Shown here piece by piece: positions 35,649 to 46,483 of a stretch of DNA of 64,000 bases. The notes under the pieces are model-generated. The model worked only from the letters and a program-made list of their open reading frames with translations, did not search any database and had not been told where the DNA came from. The translations under genes and the position numbers were made by a program. The first letter of the stretch is position 1. Every line of letters begins with the position of its first letter. The DNA is from Pseudomonas benzenivorans (GTDB lineage Bacteria; Pseudomonadota; Gammaproteobacteria; Pseudomonadales; Pseudomonadaceae), in the NCBI RefSeq assembly GCF_900100495.1, contig NZ_FNCT01000004.1, forward strand, positions 1 to 64,000, read 5' to 3'.

Positions 35649-37079
35649 TCACTCGGCGCGTGCCGTCAGGGCTTGGCTGCCAGGGTCGGGACGTTTGCAG
35701 AGGGTCGCCTCGACGCTGAGGTTGGCCGGCATCTGTTCCGGGCTGTGGATTTCCATGGCGAGCAGGTTGAGGTCGCGCCAGTCGGGGTCGTTGCGCAGCT
35801 CGAAGACATAGCGGCCACCGGTGTCGACGCGGTCGCTCTGCTCGATCTTGAAGTTCTCGCGGCGGCCGTTGAGGTACCAGAAGGTCGCCTTGGACTCGTG
35901 CACGCCGGGGTCGCTGAAGGTCAGGTCGACCTGGTAGTCGCCGCCGCGCAGGTCGCGCAGCGGGCTGTTCTCGCCGTTGACCAGGACTTCGTTGGCGCCG
36001 GGCTTGAGCGTCACCTTGTTCTTCATCAGCGCCGGGCGGCCGGCGCAGCCGTTGTTCACCAGCGGCACGGCCTGGCGGTAGAAGCTCTGCTGCGCCAGGT
36101 CGTAGTGGGTGGCGAACTCCCAGATGAGGATCTTCGGCGGGTTGTCGTGGAACGCCTGGCTGCTCATGTACTGCAGCAGGGCGCTGTCGAAACCGCCGCC
36201 GCTGACCGCCATGTTGAGCACGTCGGCGCCGCTGTACTGCTGCAGGAAACCGGCGAAGTTGTAGGCCGGGCCGCTGTTGCTGGTGCCGACCAGGGCGATC
36301 TGCGGGTTGGCCTCGTCGCCGAACAGGCTGTCGGCGCCAGCCTCGCCCACCGGCTCGGTCTCGTAGCGCGGCACGTACTGGGTGGCATAGCTGGTGCCGC
36401 AGAAGGTGGTGGCGGTCTTGTGCAGGGTGCCGGCCTTGGGCAGCAGGCCGACCACCTTGCTCTCGAACTCCTTCTTCGGGATCGCGTCGAAGCCGGGAAT
36501 CTGCTTCAGCGTCTCGGCCACCAGCTCGGCGGTGCGCGCCGCGCCGTTCGGGGTCCAGTGGTGGTCGGCCTTGAAGTAGTAGTCGGTGTCCACGTCCCGC
36601 TCGTCGAACAGCGGCGACAGGTCGGTGACCCAGATCCCGGCCTTGCGGAAGTCGGCGATGGCCTGCAGGTAGTTGGCCTTGGCCAGCTCGAAGTCGAAGT
36701 CGGCCTTTTCCTGCGGGCTGAGTTTCTCCCGGTTCACCAGGCCGCGGGTCGGCTGGTAGACGATCATCAGTTCCACGCCCCTGGCCTTCAGCGTGTCGCG
36801 CAGGCGCTTGAACTGCGCATAGCCCTGGGGCGTGGTGCCGAAGTCGGTGCGCAGGTCGTAGCGGCTGCGGAACAGCCAGTCGCCCTCGCCCTGCACCAGG
36901 GCGGTGAAGAAGCTCAGGTACTTGGTGTTGTACTGGCCCGGGTCCCGGGCGATCGGGCACAGCGGGCCGAGGCGCTCGACCTGGTAGTGCGGTTCGGCCA
37001 GGGCGCTGCCGGTGGCGCCGGCACTCAGCAGCGCGGTGGCGAGGGCCAGTCGACGGAAGTGGAAATTGCGTTTGCTCAC
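35649..37079 (-). CDS. algX: Alginate acetyltransferase / scaffold AlgX
   Basis: 476 residues with a Sec leader (ending ALAEP). An SGNH-like domain contains the Asp-His motif ADHHWTP and Ser in [14 protein letters not shown]-terminal carbohydrate-binding domain (about 345-465) follows. AlgX adds acetyl groups to the polymer and bridges the secretion complex with AlgK. Seventeen bases separate it from algL. Confidence 0.97.
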   Translation of the reverse strand: MSKRNFHFRRLALATALLSAGATGSALAEPHYQVERLGPLCPIARDPGQYNTKYLSFFTALVQGEGDWLFRSRYDLRTDFGTTPQGYAQFKRLRDTLKARGVELMIVYQPTRGLVNREKLSPQEKADFDFELAKANYLQAIADFRKAGIWVTDLSPLFDERDVDTDYYFKADHHWTPNGAARTAELVAETLKQIPGFDAIPKKEFESKVVGLLPKAGTLHKTATTFCGTSYATQYVPRYETEPVGEAGADSLFGDEANPQIALVGTSNSGPAYNFAGFLQQYSGADVLNMAVSGGGFDSALLQYMSSQAFHDNPPKILIWEFATHYDLAQQSFYRQAVPLVNNGCAGRPALMKNKVTLKPGANEVLVNGENSPLRDLRGGDYQVDLTFSDPGVHESKATFWYLNGRRENFKIEQSDRVDTGGRYVFELRNDPDWRDLNLLAMEIHSPEQMPANLSVEATLCKRPDPGSQALTARAE

Positions 37080-37090
37080 GTTCGGTTACC

Positions 37091-38830
37091 TCAATCCTGG
37101 AGTTCGGCCTGGCTTTCGACGGGGTCGATGAGCACTGCCAGCTGGCGGCGCACCATCAGGTCGAGGATCTCTTCCTGTTTCTCGCCGAGGATGCCGGCGA
37201 AGCTGATGCCGGTGCTCTTGCTCGGCGCGATCAGTTCCACGCGGTACAGCTCGACGCTCAGCGGCGAATCGATGGACAGCGGGCTGGAGCCGTTGGCGGC
37301 GAGCGTGCCGCCGACCACGATCATCGACACCTGGGTGTCGAAGGGGTCGAGGGCGACGTTACGGTCGGTGTCGGAGAGGTCCTTGATGTGCCCGTACACC
37401 CCGGTCAGCTGGTTGGCCGCGGAGATGTTCTCGTACAGGCGCACGTTGGTGCTGTTGCGCAGGCGGATGCCGTGGCGGGCGTTGTTCAGCACCTTGTTGG
37501 CCCACAGCAGGTTGTTCGAGCTCTCGTAGATGGTGATGCCGTCGGCATGGTTCTGGTAAACCTCGTTGTAGGCCACCAGGTTGTTCACGCTGTTGCGGTC
37601 GAGGACGATCCCCGACAGCTTGTTGGCGTAGCTCTTGTTGTTGATGATCCAGCTGTCGTTGACCTCGCGGGAGATGATGATGCCGTGCTTCTTCCTGGTC
37701 CCGTACACGGTGTTCTCGGCGATCACCAGGCCGTGGGAGCGGTCGTGCGGGTCGATGCCGTAGACGATGTTGTCGCGGTAGGTGTTGCCCTTGACCACCA
37801 CGTCCGCCGCCTCGTAGCAGTAGAAGCCGTACCAGTGGTCGACGAACTCCGAGTCGATCAGCCAGCCGGTCGGCTCCGAGCGCTGCAGGCGCTTGTGCAT
37901 GCCGGGGGTGTACTGGGTGATGGAGACGCCATAGGACTTGCTGTTGTTGTAGCCCAGGCTGGTGACCACGCTGTGCGAGATGTACAGCTCGCTGCCGCCC
38001 CAGGACACCAGGAACGGGCGGAACTCGTCCGGCGTGCGGAAGCTCGCCGGGCCGTTGTCCGCCTCGCGCCAGGCGGTAAGCCGGGTATCGGTGACGAACA
38101 GCTTGCCGTCGTTGACCATGAACACGCCGCGCTCCTGGGACAGGCGCAGCTCGCGGGTCTGCTTGCCCACCTGCAGGGTCGCGCCCTGGGCGACGACGAT
38201 CGGCAGGCGCGCCAGGTAGACGCCGGGCTCGACTTCGCGGAACTGGCTGTCCGGCAGTGCCTTGGCGATGTCCTGCGGGGTCACGTAGCCGCCTTCGACA
38301 AAGATCGCATGGGGCATGCCGTTCTGCCGCTTGACCCATTCGCGCAGGCGCTCGTTGCCGCCGATGAAGTCCTTCAGGGCGTCCTGCTGCAGCATGCGTC
38401 GCACCACCACCTTGCCGCGCTGGCCGCGCTCGATCTTGGCCTCCACCGCTTGCGCGGTGTAGCCGGACAGGTCCGGCAGCTGCGGCGGATCCAGGTGCAG
38501 CGGTGCGGTCGGCGCGCTGGTCACCGTGTAGTTCTTGGTTTCCTTCAGCTCCTGGGTCGGCCGCGCTGGCGCGGCAGCGCGCTCGGCGCCCTGGACGCAG
38601 GGCGCCGCCAGTTGCAGGGCGCCGAGCAGCACGCCGGCGCACAGCAAGCCGGTGCCGAAGCGCCGTTTCAGCGCTGTAGCAGGCTGTTGAAAAACTACTG
38701 CGCTCGGCCATGCTGCGTTGAAATCAGCCTCAGAATGCTCATTTACAACTCGTAAACTGCGCTTCTTCGGCTGATTTCGCCTTGCCTGGCCTTCGCTCGC
38801 TACGTTTTTCAACGGCCTGCTAAGGGTCAT
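37091..38830 (-). CDS. algG: Mannuronan C5-epimerase AlgG with an in-frame element insertion
   Basis: 579 residues from ATG 38830. The epimerase body is intact: right-handed beta-helix repeats and the catalytic DPHDRSHG motif. A 146-bp palindromic element (38677-38822) sits between codon 3 and the signal peptide and adds 48 in-frame codons. Removing it and one TA restores [16 protein letters not shown] followed by a normal hydrophobic core. AlgG then would be 531 residues, close to the usual length. No ATG, GTG or TTG lies between the element and the hydrophobic core. Export may be impaired or a rare CTG start used. AlgG converts mannuronate to guluronate and protects polymer in the periplasm. 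Confidence 0.93.
   Translation of the reverse strand: MTLSRPLKNVASEGQARRNQPKKRSLRVVNEHSEADFNAAWPSAVVFQQPATALKRRFGTGLLCAGVLLGALQLAAPCVQGAERAAAPARPTQELKETKNYTVTSAPTAPLHLDPPQLPDLSGYTAQAVEAKIERGQRGKVVVRRMLQQDALKDFIGGNERLREWVKRQNGMPHAIFVEGGYVTPQDIAKALPDSQFREVEPGVYLARLPIVVAQGATLQVGKQTRELRLSQERGVFMVNDGKLFVTDTRLTAWREADNGPASFRTPDEFRPFLVSWGGSELYISHSVVTSLGYNNSKSYGVSITQYTPGMHKRLQRSEPTGWLIDSEFVDHWYGFYCYEAADVVVKGNTYRDNIVYGIDPHDRSHGLVIAENTVYGTRKKHGIIISREVNDSWIINNKSYANKLSGIVLDRNSVNNLVAYNEVYQNHADGITIYESSNNLLWANKVLNNARHGIRLRNSTNVRLYENISAANQLTGVYGHIKDLSDTDRNVALDPFDTQVSMIVVGGTLAANGSSPLSIDSPLSVELYRVELIAPSKSTGISFAGILGEKQEEILDLMVRRQLAVLIDPVESQAELQD
38677..38822. mobile_element. Palindromic element A inside algG
   Basis: Ends TAGCAGGCTGTTGAAAAAC (38677-38695) and GTTTTTCAACGGCCTGCTA (38804-38822) pair with one mismatch. 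Inner arms AAATCAGCC and GGCTGATTT pair, and the whole 146 bp folds as an imperfect palindrome. The core 38737-38762 (GCTCATTTACAACTCGTAAAC) closely matches element B at 56185-56210. The ends are TAG...CTA, fitting a TA target duplication. Confidence 0.8.
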
Positions 38831-38858
38831 GTCCGGGGCTTCCCTCATTGCGCCATCC

Positions 38859-40307
38859 TCAGAGTCGCCAGATAAAGTCGACGAAGGCGCGGTGCATCAC
38901 CGAGTCGGTGTCATCGCCATAGGCGTCGCCCGGCAGGAACACGCCGCCGCGCAAGCGCACCAGCGCCGAGCGCTCGTCCAGGTGCTCGGCCATCGAGGCC
39001 GGCAGCAGGCCCTGCTTGAAGTAGCGGGTGAGCACCAGGTCGACTTCCTGGCCGAGGTCCTTCTCGCCGTCCTGCAGCGGCGCGATGATCCCGCTGTCGC
39101 CGATCTCCTGGTTGTCGTCGACCCGCCAGAAACGGTGGTAGACCAGGCTGGCGTCGTAGTCCTCGCGCAGCTGCCAGGAGCCGAAGGCGCTGGCCGCCTG
39201 CAGGTTCGACAGCTCGCCGCGGAAGGCCTCGCCGAAGCGGTGCATGCTGGCGCTGGTGCCGGTGAAGGTGGAACGGTTGCTCTCCAGGCCGGTCTGGCGG
39301 AACTGCTCGGAACTGTCGCCGTCGCCACCGCCGCTGCCGCGGGCGTAGGCGCCGCCGACTTTCCACTGCTCGTCGATGTTCCAGCGCAGGCCGAGGTCCA
39401 GCGCCCAGGCGTCGACATCGACGTTGTGCGAGCCGCTGGCCAGGCGCTGGTCGCCGACCACGCTCTGCTGCAGTTCGTCGATCTCGCCGGTCAGCCAGGT
39501 GGCCTGGGCCCAGTAGTTCAGCGGCCGGTTCGAGCGCGGGTTGAAGAAGTCGCCATCGGCGTTGATGCCCAGCCAGGTGAGGTCGCCGGTGTGGCGCTTG
39601 CTCAGCTCGTCGATCTCTTCACCGGGGTTGGCCAGCTCGCCGTCGTCGCGGCTGTGGTGGGCCTTGAGGCCGACCCAGTGGCCGGGCTGCCACTGGGTGG
39701 AGATATCGCCGAACAGGTGCTGGCGGTCCTCGTCTTCCGGGGCCAGTTCGTCGAGGTCGGTGCGGTAGTCGGAGAAGCGCTCGGCGACCCCGACGTTGGC
39801 GCGCAGCAGGGTGGTGTCGAAGCTCCAGCGCAGTGCCTCGATGTTGCTGTCCCACCAGGTGCCCTCGTCGCTGCGCACGCGTTGGCGGCCGAAGCGCAGG
39901 TGCTCGCCGGGGTAGGCGGTGAGGCCGCCGTAGTCGACCCAGAATTCGCGCAGGGCCAGGTAGTTGTCGTCCGGCTCGCGGCCGTCGTTGCGGCTGCCGC
40001 CGCCTGATTCGATGTCGCTGGACTCGATGGTGTCGGTCTCGACGGTGTCGCTGGCGGTCACCGCCTGGCCCAGGGCGAAGGCGCTCCATTCGCCGCGCTG
40101 GCCATACAGCCAGGGGCGCAGGTCGAGGCCGATGCCGCCCACGTCGCCGCCGTCCTGGGTGCCGAGGTCGCGGTCGTCTTCCGACTGCGCGGTGATCTTG
40201 ATGTCGAGGCCGAAGTTGTCGTCGCTCAGCTGCACCGCCCATACCGCGCTGGCGGAAAACAGCGACACGCTCAAGCCCAGGCCAGTGGCGATCCGGTTAA
40301 GTTTCAT
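38859..40307 (-). CDS. algE: Alginate outer-membrane porin AlgE
   Basis: 482 residues from ATG 40307 (MKLNRIATG, Sec leader ending VWAV). An ATG six codons upstream overlaps the algK stop (ATGA) but puts acidic residues before the leader. Beta-barrel composition with alternating strands and the C-terminal FIWRL ending in an aromatic/hydrophobic pattern. It exports the polymer. Many charged loops line the pore. Confidence 0.95.
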   Translation of the reverse strand: MKLNRIATGLGLSVSLFSASAVWAVQLSDDNFGLDIKITAQSEDDRDLGTQDGGDVGGIGLDLRPWLYGQRGEWSAFALGQAVTASDTVETDTIESSDIESGGGSRNDGREPDDNYLALREFWVDYGGLTAYPGEHLRFGRQRVRSDEGTWWDSNIEALRWSFDTTLLRANVGVAERFSDYRTDLDELAPEDEDRQHLFGDISTQWQPGHWVGLKAHHSRDDGELANPGEEIDELSKRHTGDLTWLGINADGDFFNPRSNRPLNYWAQATWLTGEIDELQQSVVGDQRLASGSHNVDVDAWALDLGLRWNIDEQWKVGGAYARGSGGGDGDSSEQFRQTGLESNRSTFTGTSASMHRFGEAFRGELSNLQAASAFGSWQLREDYDASLVYHRFWRVDDNQEIGDSGIIAPLQDGEKDLGQEVDLVLTRYFKQGLLPASMAEHLDERSALVRLRGGVFLPGDAYGDDTDSVMHRAFVDFIWRL

Positions 40308-40321
40308 CAGGGAGTCCTCAC

Positions 40322-41692
40322 TCATGGGGTCTGCGCCTGCAGCGCGGTCTGCGCCTGCCAGGCAGTGCCGCGCAGCTGGCGTTCTTCACGCAGCAGGCGT
40401 TCGGCCTGGGCGAGTTGCGCCGGCGTCAGGCGTTGGGCGATAGCGCGGGCCAGTTCGCTGGCCTGCGGGGTGTTCTTCGGCAACGCCAGTTGGCTGAACA
40501 CGTAGGCGTTGACCAGGTCGGGCTGGATGCCCTTGCCCTGGGAGTACATCTGGCCGAGGGCGAAGTCGGCGTTGATCTGGCCGTTGCGCGCGGCGCTGAG
40601 CAGGTGGTCCAGGGCTTTCTGCGGGTAGATGTCGCCGAGGTAGCCGCGCAGGTAGAGCTGGCCGAGGAAGTAGTTGGCGCTGGGCTCGCTGGGCGCGGCC
40701 TTGCGCAAGTGCTGTTCGGCCTTGTGCGGGTCCTGCGGGACCAGCTTGCCCTCGTAGTAGAGGCGCCCGAGCAACAGCTCGGCGCGCGGCAGGGCGGCGG
40801 CGCGGCCGTTGTCGAGGTAGCTCAGCATGCTCTCGGTGTCGCCCAGGCCCGGGTAGTCGTAGAGCAGGCGGGCGAGGCTGACCCAGGCGGCCGGGTAGCT
40901 CGGGGCGATGGCTTCGAGCATCTTCTGCGCCTGGTTTTCGTCCGGCTTGCCCAGCTCGGCATCGGCAAGCACCAGGGCCACCGCTTCGACCCGCTGGGCC
41001 GGCACGGCGCCGGCGCGGTAGCCGGCCAGCAGGCGCTTGAGCAGGTCCTGTTGCTTCTCGGCCTTGCCCTGCTTCTGGTACACGGTGGCAAGTTCGACGT
41101 AGCAGACATCGGCCTGGGCGATCATGCCCTGGCAGATGCGTTCGATTTCCCCCAGGTGCTGATCGTAGGTGCCCTGGGTGCGGTAGAAGAGGATCTGCGC
41201 CAGATCGGCCTGGCTGTGGCCCTGCTGGCGCCAGCTGGAGATGCGTTGTTGCACGTTCATACCGGGGAAGTCCTGAGGGTATTGCAGGTAGAGCATGGCC
41301 AGGGGCAGCAGGGTGTCCTGCTCGCCGGCGGCGAAGGCGTCATTCAGCAGCTGGGCGGCCTCGCGGCGCTCGGCGGCACTGCTGCCCGGCTTGCGCGCCA
41401 GCAGCTTGCCCAGGCGCGACTTGGCCCGCGGCGACTCATCGAGGGCCAGGCGATAGGTGCGCTCGGCCTTGGCCAGGTCTTGCTCGGAGCCGCCGGCCAG
41501 CTGCAGGTCGGCCAGGCCGATCTGCGCATTGGCATAGCCGAGCTGCGCCAGTTGGCGGAAGTGCTGCTCGGCGGTGGCGGTGTCGCCACGCTGCAGCGCC
41601 TCGTTGGCCAGGCGCTGGTCGGGCAGACCGGCGCAGCCGGCCAGGGCCAGCGCCGCGGCGAGCAATAGCAGGGGGGAATGAGTCTGTGCCAC
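40322..41692 (-). CDS. algK: Alginate lipoprotein AlgK
   Basis: 456 residues with lipobox LAGC (Cys20). Sel1/TPR-like repeats throughout ([48 protein letters not shown]). AlgK localises AlgE in the outer membrane and scaffolds AlgX. The stop overlaps the alternative algE ATG. Separated from alg44 by 13 bp. Confidence 0.95.
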   Translation of the reverse strand: MAQTHSPLLLLAAALALAGCAGLPDQRLANEALQRGDTATAEQHFRQLAQLGYANAQIGLADLQLAGGSEQDLAKAERTYRLALDESPRAKSRLGKLLARKPGSSAAERREAAQLLNDAFAAGEQDTLLPLAMLYLQYPQDFPGMNVQQRISSWRQQGHSQADLAQILFYRTQGTYDQHLGEIERICQGMIAQADVCYVELATVYQKQGKAEKQQDLLKRLLAGYRAGAVPAQRVEAVALVLADAELGKPDENQAQKMLEAIAPSYPAAWVSLARLLYDYPGLGDTESMLSYLDNGRAAALPRAELLLGRLYYEGKLVPQDPHKAEQHLRKAAPSEPSANYFLGQLYLRGYLGDIYPQKALDHLLSAARNGQINADFALGQMYSQGKGIQPDLVNAYVFSQLALPKNTPQASELARAIAQRLTPAQLAQAERLLREERQLRGTAWQAQTALQAQTP

Positions 41693-41705
41693 GCGGGAGC
41701 CCTCC

Positions 41706-42872
41706 TTAGATACCGGCCGCCAGGGCCTTGTCGAGCAGCCAGTCGAGCGACGGGCCGCGGTCGATGACCACTTCCACCGGCTGGCCGGCGAGGCTGCTGG
41801 TGAGCGGCTCCTCGGGCTGGATCACCACGCGGATATCCGAGGCCAGGCCGCCTTCATGCAGGCTGCTGCTGACGATCTTGCCGACGCGCGGCTGGTCTTC
41901 GCCGGCCACCCAGAAGCTGACGGGGGTGCCGGGGCGGGCCTGGGCGAAGTTGCGGTAGGGGAAGCTGGCCAGCACCGTGGCCTGGGTGTCCTGCGGCACC
42001 AGTTCGAAGATCACCTCGCCCTTGCTGGCGAACTGGCCGTCGGCCACCAGCTGGCGCGCCACCTTGCAGTTGCACGGGCTGGTCAGGGTGCCCTTCATCT
42101 GCTTGCCGAACAGCGCCTCGACGTTGGCCGGGCTCAACTGCTCGTCGCTGAGGTGGCCCTTGAGCATCTCCAGCATGGTGGCGGAGAAGGCGGCGATCGG
42201 CGCGCCCTTGTCGACCGTACCCTCCGGGCCGACCAGGCTCTGCACCGTGCCTTCGCGCGGCATGGTCACCTGCAGGCTCGGCACGTTGACCAGGCCGGAT
42301 TGCGCATGGGTGACGAAGTACAGGCCGTAGATCGATTTGAAGATGAAGCCGAAGGCGGCCAGGCCGACCAGGAAGATCGCCAGGCTGAAGCTCACCGCCT
42401 TGAGGCGGCCGAACACGCCCATGCCGGAGCCGCTGGCGCCGTTCTTGCGCGGCTTGGTGAAGTTCTCGCGCTGCAGGGTGCTGAGCAGGTCGCCGACGCT
42501 GACCAGTTCGCCGCCCAGGTGGGCGCTGATCAGGTAGCGCAGGGTGGCGGTATCGCGCGGCTTGAGGTTGTGGAACTGGCAGCCGACGCGCCCGTTGTCG
42601 ACGTCGACCGAGCGCACCTGGAACTCGATGTCGAGGCCCAGGTCGAGGCTGTCGAGGCGGAACTGCAGGCGGCCCTTGTGGTAGTCGCCGACCTGCACCG
42701 CCTGGTGATCGGCGATGAAGCTGAAACCGCCGGCGGAGAGGTCGAGGGTGCGGGCTTCGACGCGCTCGCGCTGTTTGGTCAGGTAACGCAGGCGGGCAGG
42801 AATCTTCACCCGCGCGTGCTGGCGCTGGGCTTCCGATTCGTGGACCACATTGAGGTTGACGGCTGTATTCAT
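41706..42872 (-). CDS. alg44: c-di-GMP-binding polymerase co-subunit Alg44
   Basis: 388 residues. An N-terminal PilZ domain has RxxxR (Arg17, Arg21 in QRQHAR) and DLSAGG (Asp44, Ser46), the c-di-GMP ligands known for Alg44. One membrane segment (about 160-180) and a periplasmic HlyD-like domain follow. It activates Alg8 on c-di-GMP binding. Gap to alg8 is 43 bp. Confidence 0.97.
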   Translation of the reverse strand: MNTAVNLNVVHESEAQRQHARVKIPARLRYLTKQRERVEARTLDLSAGGFSFIADHQAVQVGDYHKGRLQFRLDSLDLGLDIEFQVRSVDVDNGRVGCQFHNLKPRDTATLRYLISAHLGGELVSVGDLLSTLQRENFTKPRKNGASGSGMGVFGRLKAVSFSLAIFLVGLAAFGFIFKSIYGLYFVTHAQSGLVNVPSLQVTMPREGTVQSLVGPEGTVDKGAPIAAFSATMLEMLKGHLSDEQLSPANVEALFGKQMKGTLTSPCNCKVARQLVADGQFASKGEVIFELVPQDTQATVLASFPYRNFAQARPGTPVSFWVAGEDQPRVGKIVSSSLHEGGLASDIRVVIQPEEPLTSSLAGQPVEVVIDRGPSLDWLLDKALAAGI

Positions 42873-42915
42873 GCTTGCAGGTTCCTATTCAATTCAAGTT
42901 CCGGTGGGGTTCCGG

Positions 42916-44409
42916 TCACACCAACGCCAAGAGCGCGGCGATGAATACGCTGGCGGCAGAGAAAGTCATGGCGCGCGACGACCAGGTGTTGAACCAGCGC
43001 TGGAAGCTTTGCAGGCTGCGTTCGAGCTTGGTCGGCTGGCGCGTCCAGGACTGCTGGTCGAGGCGGAAGAACACGTAGATCTTCACCATGGCACCGACGA
43101 TCTGGTTGTAATAAAGAATCAGCGGATAGGCCGGGCCGATGCGGTGGCCGCTGACGCAGAGCAGCAGGGTCAGGACCAGCCGGGTGAGGCCGATCCACAG
43201 CAGGTAGACGAGGATGAAGGCCATGCTGTACTTGAGGCTGGCGATGATCGCCACGGCCAGGCCGAGCAGGCTGGTCCACATCGACACGCGCTGGTCGAAC
43301 AGCACCACGCTGGTGAACAGCCCCAGGCGCTTGACGCCCAGGCCCAGGGCGCGCGAGTTCTGCCGCAGGTTGTTGCCGTACCAGCGGAACATCAGCTTGC
43401 GACTGGCCTTGATGAAGCTCTTCTCCGGCGGGTGCTCGACCGTGTTGATCGCCGCATCCGGCACGTAGAAGGTGTCGTAGCCCAGGCGCATCAGGCTGTA
43501 CCAGCTGGACTTGTCGTCGCCGGTGAGGAACTGGAAGCGCCCCAGACGCCAGTGCTGCAGGTGGTCGCTTTCCACGTCGGCGATGAACTCGGGGTCGGTG
43601 ACCACCTGGGCGCGGAACACCGACATGCGCCCGGTCATGGTCAGCACGCGCTTGCTCAGCGCCATCGAGCACATGTTGAGGTGGCGCTGGGCGAAGCGCA
43701 GCTTGTGCCACTCGCTCATGATGTAGCCGCCGCGCACCTCGCAGAACTCGTTGGTGGTCAGGCCGCCGACATTCGGAAACAACTTGAACCAGGGCACGGT
43801 CTTGCGCACCACGCCCTCGCCGAGCACGGTGTCGCCGTCGATCACCGCGACCACCGCATCGCTGTCCGGCATCTGCCGGGAGATGGCGCGGAAACCATAG
43901 GCCAGGCCGTCGCGCTTGCCGGTGCCGGGGATGCGCACGAAGTCCAGCTTCACATGCGCCGGCGGTTCGAGTTGCGCCCACAGGTTCTTCACCAGCAGCT
44001 CATCGGACAGCTCGACGATCGAGCACACCACGGTGGTCGGGAAGCCGCAGTCGATGGCCTCGCGGATCACCGAGCGGTAGACCATGGCGGTGGTCAGCGC
44101 GTCGATGCGGAAGCTGGTGACCATCAGGAATACCTGCGAGGGATCGGTGTCCTTGCCGAGCTTCTGCACCTTGCGCCGGTAATAGGGGTAGACCCCGTAG
44201 AGGAACAGGCAGCCGCGCAGGAAGTGCGTCGCGCCCATGGAATAGCGCCAGATGCCGACTGCGCCGATCAGCAGGAGGAAGTCCTTCGACTCGGGGTCGA
44301 ATACCGTCCTGGGCAGCGCCAACGCCAGCAGCATCAGCAGCGACAGGTAAAATAGCCAGCCCGCAGCCTCGTTGAGGCCCGTCTTCAGCTTGTCCATATG
44401 CGTATCCAT
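42916..44409 (-). CDS. alg8: Alginate polymerase Alg8
   Basis: About 497 residues from ATG 44409; ATG 44397 (MDKLK) is equally possible and gives 493. GT2 glycosyltransferase with the D-x-D-like [18 protein letters not shown] and the [12 protein letters not shown] region, flanked by membrane segments (about 15-45 N-terminal; four near the C-terminus). It polymerises GDP-mannuronate at the inner membrane with Alg44. The longer upstream frame overlaps algD's 3' flank and lacks support. Confidence 0.97.
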   Translation of the reverse strand: MDTHMDKLKTGLNEAAGWLFYLSLLMLLALALPRTVFDPESKDFLLLIGAVGIWRYSMGATHFLRGCLFLYGVYPYYRRKVQKLGKDTDPSQVFLMVTSFRIDALTTAMVYRSVIREAIDCGFPTTVVCSIVELSDELLVKNLWAQLEPPAHVKLDFVRIPGTGKRDGLAYGFRAISRQMPDSDAVVAVIDGDTVLGEGVVRKTVPWFKLFPNVGGLTTNEFCEVRGGYIMSEWHKLRFAQRHLNMCSMALSKRVLTMTGRMSVFRAQVVTDPEFIADVESDHLQHWRLGRFQFLTGDDKSSWYSLMRLGYDTFYVPDAAINTVEHPPEKSFIKASRKLMFRWYGNNLRQNSRALGLGVKRLGLFTSVVLFDQRVSMWTSLLGLAVAIIASLKYSMAFILVYLLWIGLTRLVLTLLLCVSGHRIGPAYPLILYYNQIVGAMVKIYVFFRLDQQSWTRQPTKLERSLQSFQRWFNTWSSRAMTFSAASVFIAALLALV

Positions 44410-44489
44410 CGTGTCCACGGGACTCGCCCCGGGCGTCGACGCGGCTCTGCCGGCCATCGCGCGCCCGAGGTTCGTTCTTCGCTAGTGGC

Positions 44490-45800
44490 TTACCAGCAGA
44501 TGCCTTCGGCACCGCTGCGGGTGGTCTTCGGCATGAAGCCGACCAGGTCGACCACCTGCTTGCCCGCGGGGGTGGTGGCCGCCAGCGGGGCGAAACGCGC
44601 GTCGCCGTTGCCGAGGACGATGATGTCGGCGCGGTCGACCACCGCATCGAAGTCGCTGTCGAGCAGCGAGGAGACGTGCGGGATCTTCGACTCGATGTAG
44701 TCCTTGTTGGCCCCATGCACGCGGGCGTACTCGACGTTGTGGTCGTAGATGCTGAGGTCGTAGCCCTTGCCGATCAGCATCTCGGCCAGTTCCACCAGCG
44801 GGCTTTCGCGCAGGTCGTCGGTGCCGGCCTTGAAGGACAGGCCGAGCAGGGCGACCTTGCGCTTGTCGTGGCGGGCGATGATGTCGAAGGCCTTCTGCAC
44901 CTGGGCGCTGTTGCTGCGCATCAGCGAACCGATCAGCGGCGCGTCGACGTCCAGCGAGTTGGCGCGGTAGGACAGGGCGCGCACGTCCTTGGGCAGGCAG
45001 GAGCCGCCGAAGGCGAAGCCGGGCTTCATGTAGTACTTGGACAGGTTGAGCTTGTGATCCTGGCAGATCACCTCCATCACCTCGCGACCATCGACGCCGA
45101 CGGCCTTGGCGATGTTGCCGATCTCGTTGGCGAAGGTGACCTTGGCCGCGTGCCAGACGTTGCAGGTGTACTTGATCATCTCGGCGACATCGATGTCCTT
45201 GCGGATGATCGGCGCGTCGAGTTCGCTGTAGATGCTTTCCAGCAGGTCGCCGGCGGCCTGGTCCAGCTCGCCGATCACCGTCATCGGCGGGAAGTCGTAG
45301 TCCTTGATCGCGGTGCTTTCGCGGAGGAACTCGGGGTTCACCGCCACGCCGAAGTCGACGCCGGCCTTCTTCCCCGAGCAGTCTTCGAGAAGCGGGATCA
45401 CCACGTTCTTGGCGGTACCCGGCAGCACCGTGCTGCGTACCACCACGGTGTGACGCTCGGCCTTGTCGCGCAGGGCCAGGCCGATTTCGCGGCACACGCC
45501 CTCGATGTAATCCAGTTCCAGGTCGCCGTTCTTCTTGCTCGGCGTGCCGACGCAGATGAACGAGACCTCGGTGTCGCGCACGGCGGCGGCGACGTCGGTG
45601 GTGCCACGCAGGCGGCCGCTACGCAGGCCCTGTTGCAGCAAGTCTTCCAGACCCGGTTCGACAATCGGTGATTTACCGTTGTTGATCAGATCGATCTTGG
45701 TCGCAGATATATCGACACCGACCACGTCATGGCCACGGGCCGACAGGCAACCGGCACAGACTGCGCCGACGTAACCCAAACCGAAGATACTGATTCGCAT
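44490..45800 (-). CDS. algD: GDP-mannose 6-dehydrogenase
   Basis: 436 residues from ATG 45800 with GAGGTG upstream. The N-terminal NAD site is FGLGYVGAVCAG; the catalytic Cys lies in FGGSCLPKDV. It oxidises GDP-mannose to GDP-mannuronate, the committed step. First gene of the twelve-gene operon, preceded by a long regulatory region. Length equals P. aeruginosa AlgD. Confidence 0.98.
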   Translation of the reverse strand: MRISIFGLGYVGAVCAGCLSARGHDVVGVDISATKIDLINNGKSPIVEPGLEDLLQQGLRSGRLRGTTDVAAAVRDTEVSFICVGTPSKKNGDLELDYIEGVCREIGLALRDKAERHTVVVRSTVLPGTAKNVVIPLLEDCSGKKAGVDFGVAVNPEFLRESTAIKDYDFPPMTVIGELDQAAGDLLESIYSELDAPIIRKDIDVAEMIKYTCNVWHAAKVTFANEIGNIAKAVGVDGREVMEVICQDHKLNLSKYYMKPGFAFGGSCLPKDVRALSYRANSLDVDAPLIGSLMRSNSAQVQKAFDIIARHDKRKVALLGLSFKAGTDDLRESPLVELAEMLIGKGYDLSIYDHNVEYARVHGANKDYIESKIPHVSSLLDSDFDAVVDRADIIVLGNGDARFAPLAATTPAGKQVVDLVGFMPKTTRSGAEGICW

Positions 45801-46041
45801 CGTTTTCACCTCATCCATTTAAATAGGGCGCACATACGCACTTAAACGGTGGCTGATTGGCCACAGTTGTTCGTTGCACTCACTCGGCGCGGCGAGTGGG
45901 GCAGTAAGGCAATAGGGAATAGTGGGCATCCATCACGGAGGCCGGTGCGGGGCTTGTAATATGAAACGTGCCCTGTGAAGTTCTGAGCTGCTGGCCGGAA
46001 CGGCTCTGGCTCTAGGTATCTAGTCGTTCACGTGAAGGTGG

Positions 46042-46047
46042 AAGTTC
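46042..46047 (-). promoter_or_regulatory. Candidate AlgU -35 element of algD
   Basis: Minus-strand GAACTT followed by CC and, 16-17 nt later, GACTA/ACTAG. AlgU promoters have GAACTT-N16/17-TCnnA, so only the -35 is a good match. Confidence 0.45.
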
Positions 46048-46204
46048 TCCTTTGTCTCCTCTGACAGGGCGATGGCATATAGCCGGTGTATTACATTTTC
46101 GCCAACGTTAGTTCGACAGTTAATGGCACTTTGAAATAGGCCAAAAGTTGTGTTGGGAAATGTCTTACGGGGGGTAAGAGTCTGTCGGTTTTCCTATAGT
46201 TCCT

Positions 46205-46214
46205 ACCGTTCGTC
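46205..46214 (+). promoter_or_regulatory. AlgR-type binding site
   Basis: ACCGTTCGTC matches the AlgR core CCGTTCGTC known from far-upstream sites of the P. aeruginosa algD promoter. It lies about 405 bp upstream of the algD ATG, on the strand opposite to transcription. Confidence 0.6.
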
Positions 46215-46483
46215 CTCTTTTTTCAATGAGGCGAAGCAGCGATGTAGTGGCCACCGGTTATAGAGTTGGTGGCACTTTAATTGGAATATGATGGCGATCG
46301 GAGTTGGCTGGAAAGTTCAATTCCAGATGCCATGGAAGTAAGGAGGCAGGAGAAGGGGCAGAACTTCAGGGGCACTTTCCGGGATCCCGCGGGCACTGGC
46401 TGCAGCGCCTGAGGCGGCGCCAGGCGGGGGCTTGCGGCGGTGCGCGGGCCGCCCGTGCGGCCCGCGGCGAACGGGCAGGGGGA

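Larger units (their letters stand above)
45801..46483 (-). promoter_or_regulatory. algD upstream regulatory region
   Basis: A 683-bp stretch, notably more AT-rich than its surroundings, between algD and yaaA. Two GAACTT motifs on the minus strand (46047-46042 and 45983-45978) resemble the -35 of the extracytoplasmic sigma factor AlgU. The first reads GAACTTCC as in the P. aeruginosa algD promoter; the -10 is not convincing in either. An AlgR-type site lies further up (46205-46214). The leader would be 150-215 nt long. Confidence 0.65.

Noticed and set aside
35632..36960. N-terminal part of the 809-codon frame over algL
   Set aside because: It is the shifted frame of algX; AlgL starts at its signal peptide at 35631.
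35619..37529. Long plus-strand ORF of 636 codons, and similar antisense frames across the alginate operon
   Set aside because: Antisense shadows of algX, algE, alg44 and algA; no start signals and no recognisable domains.
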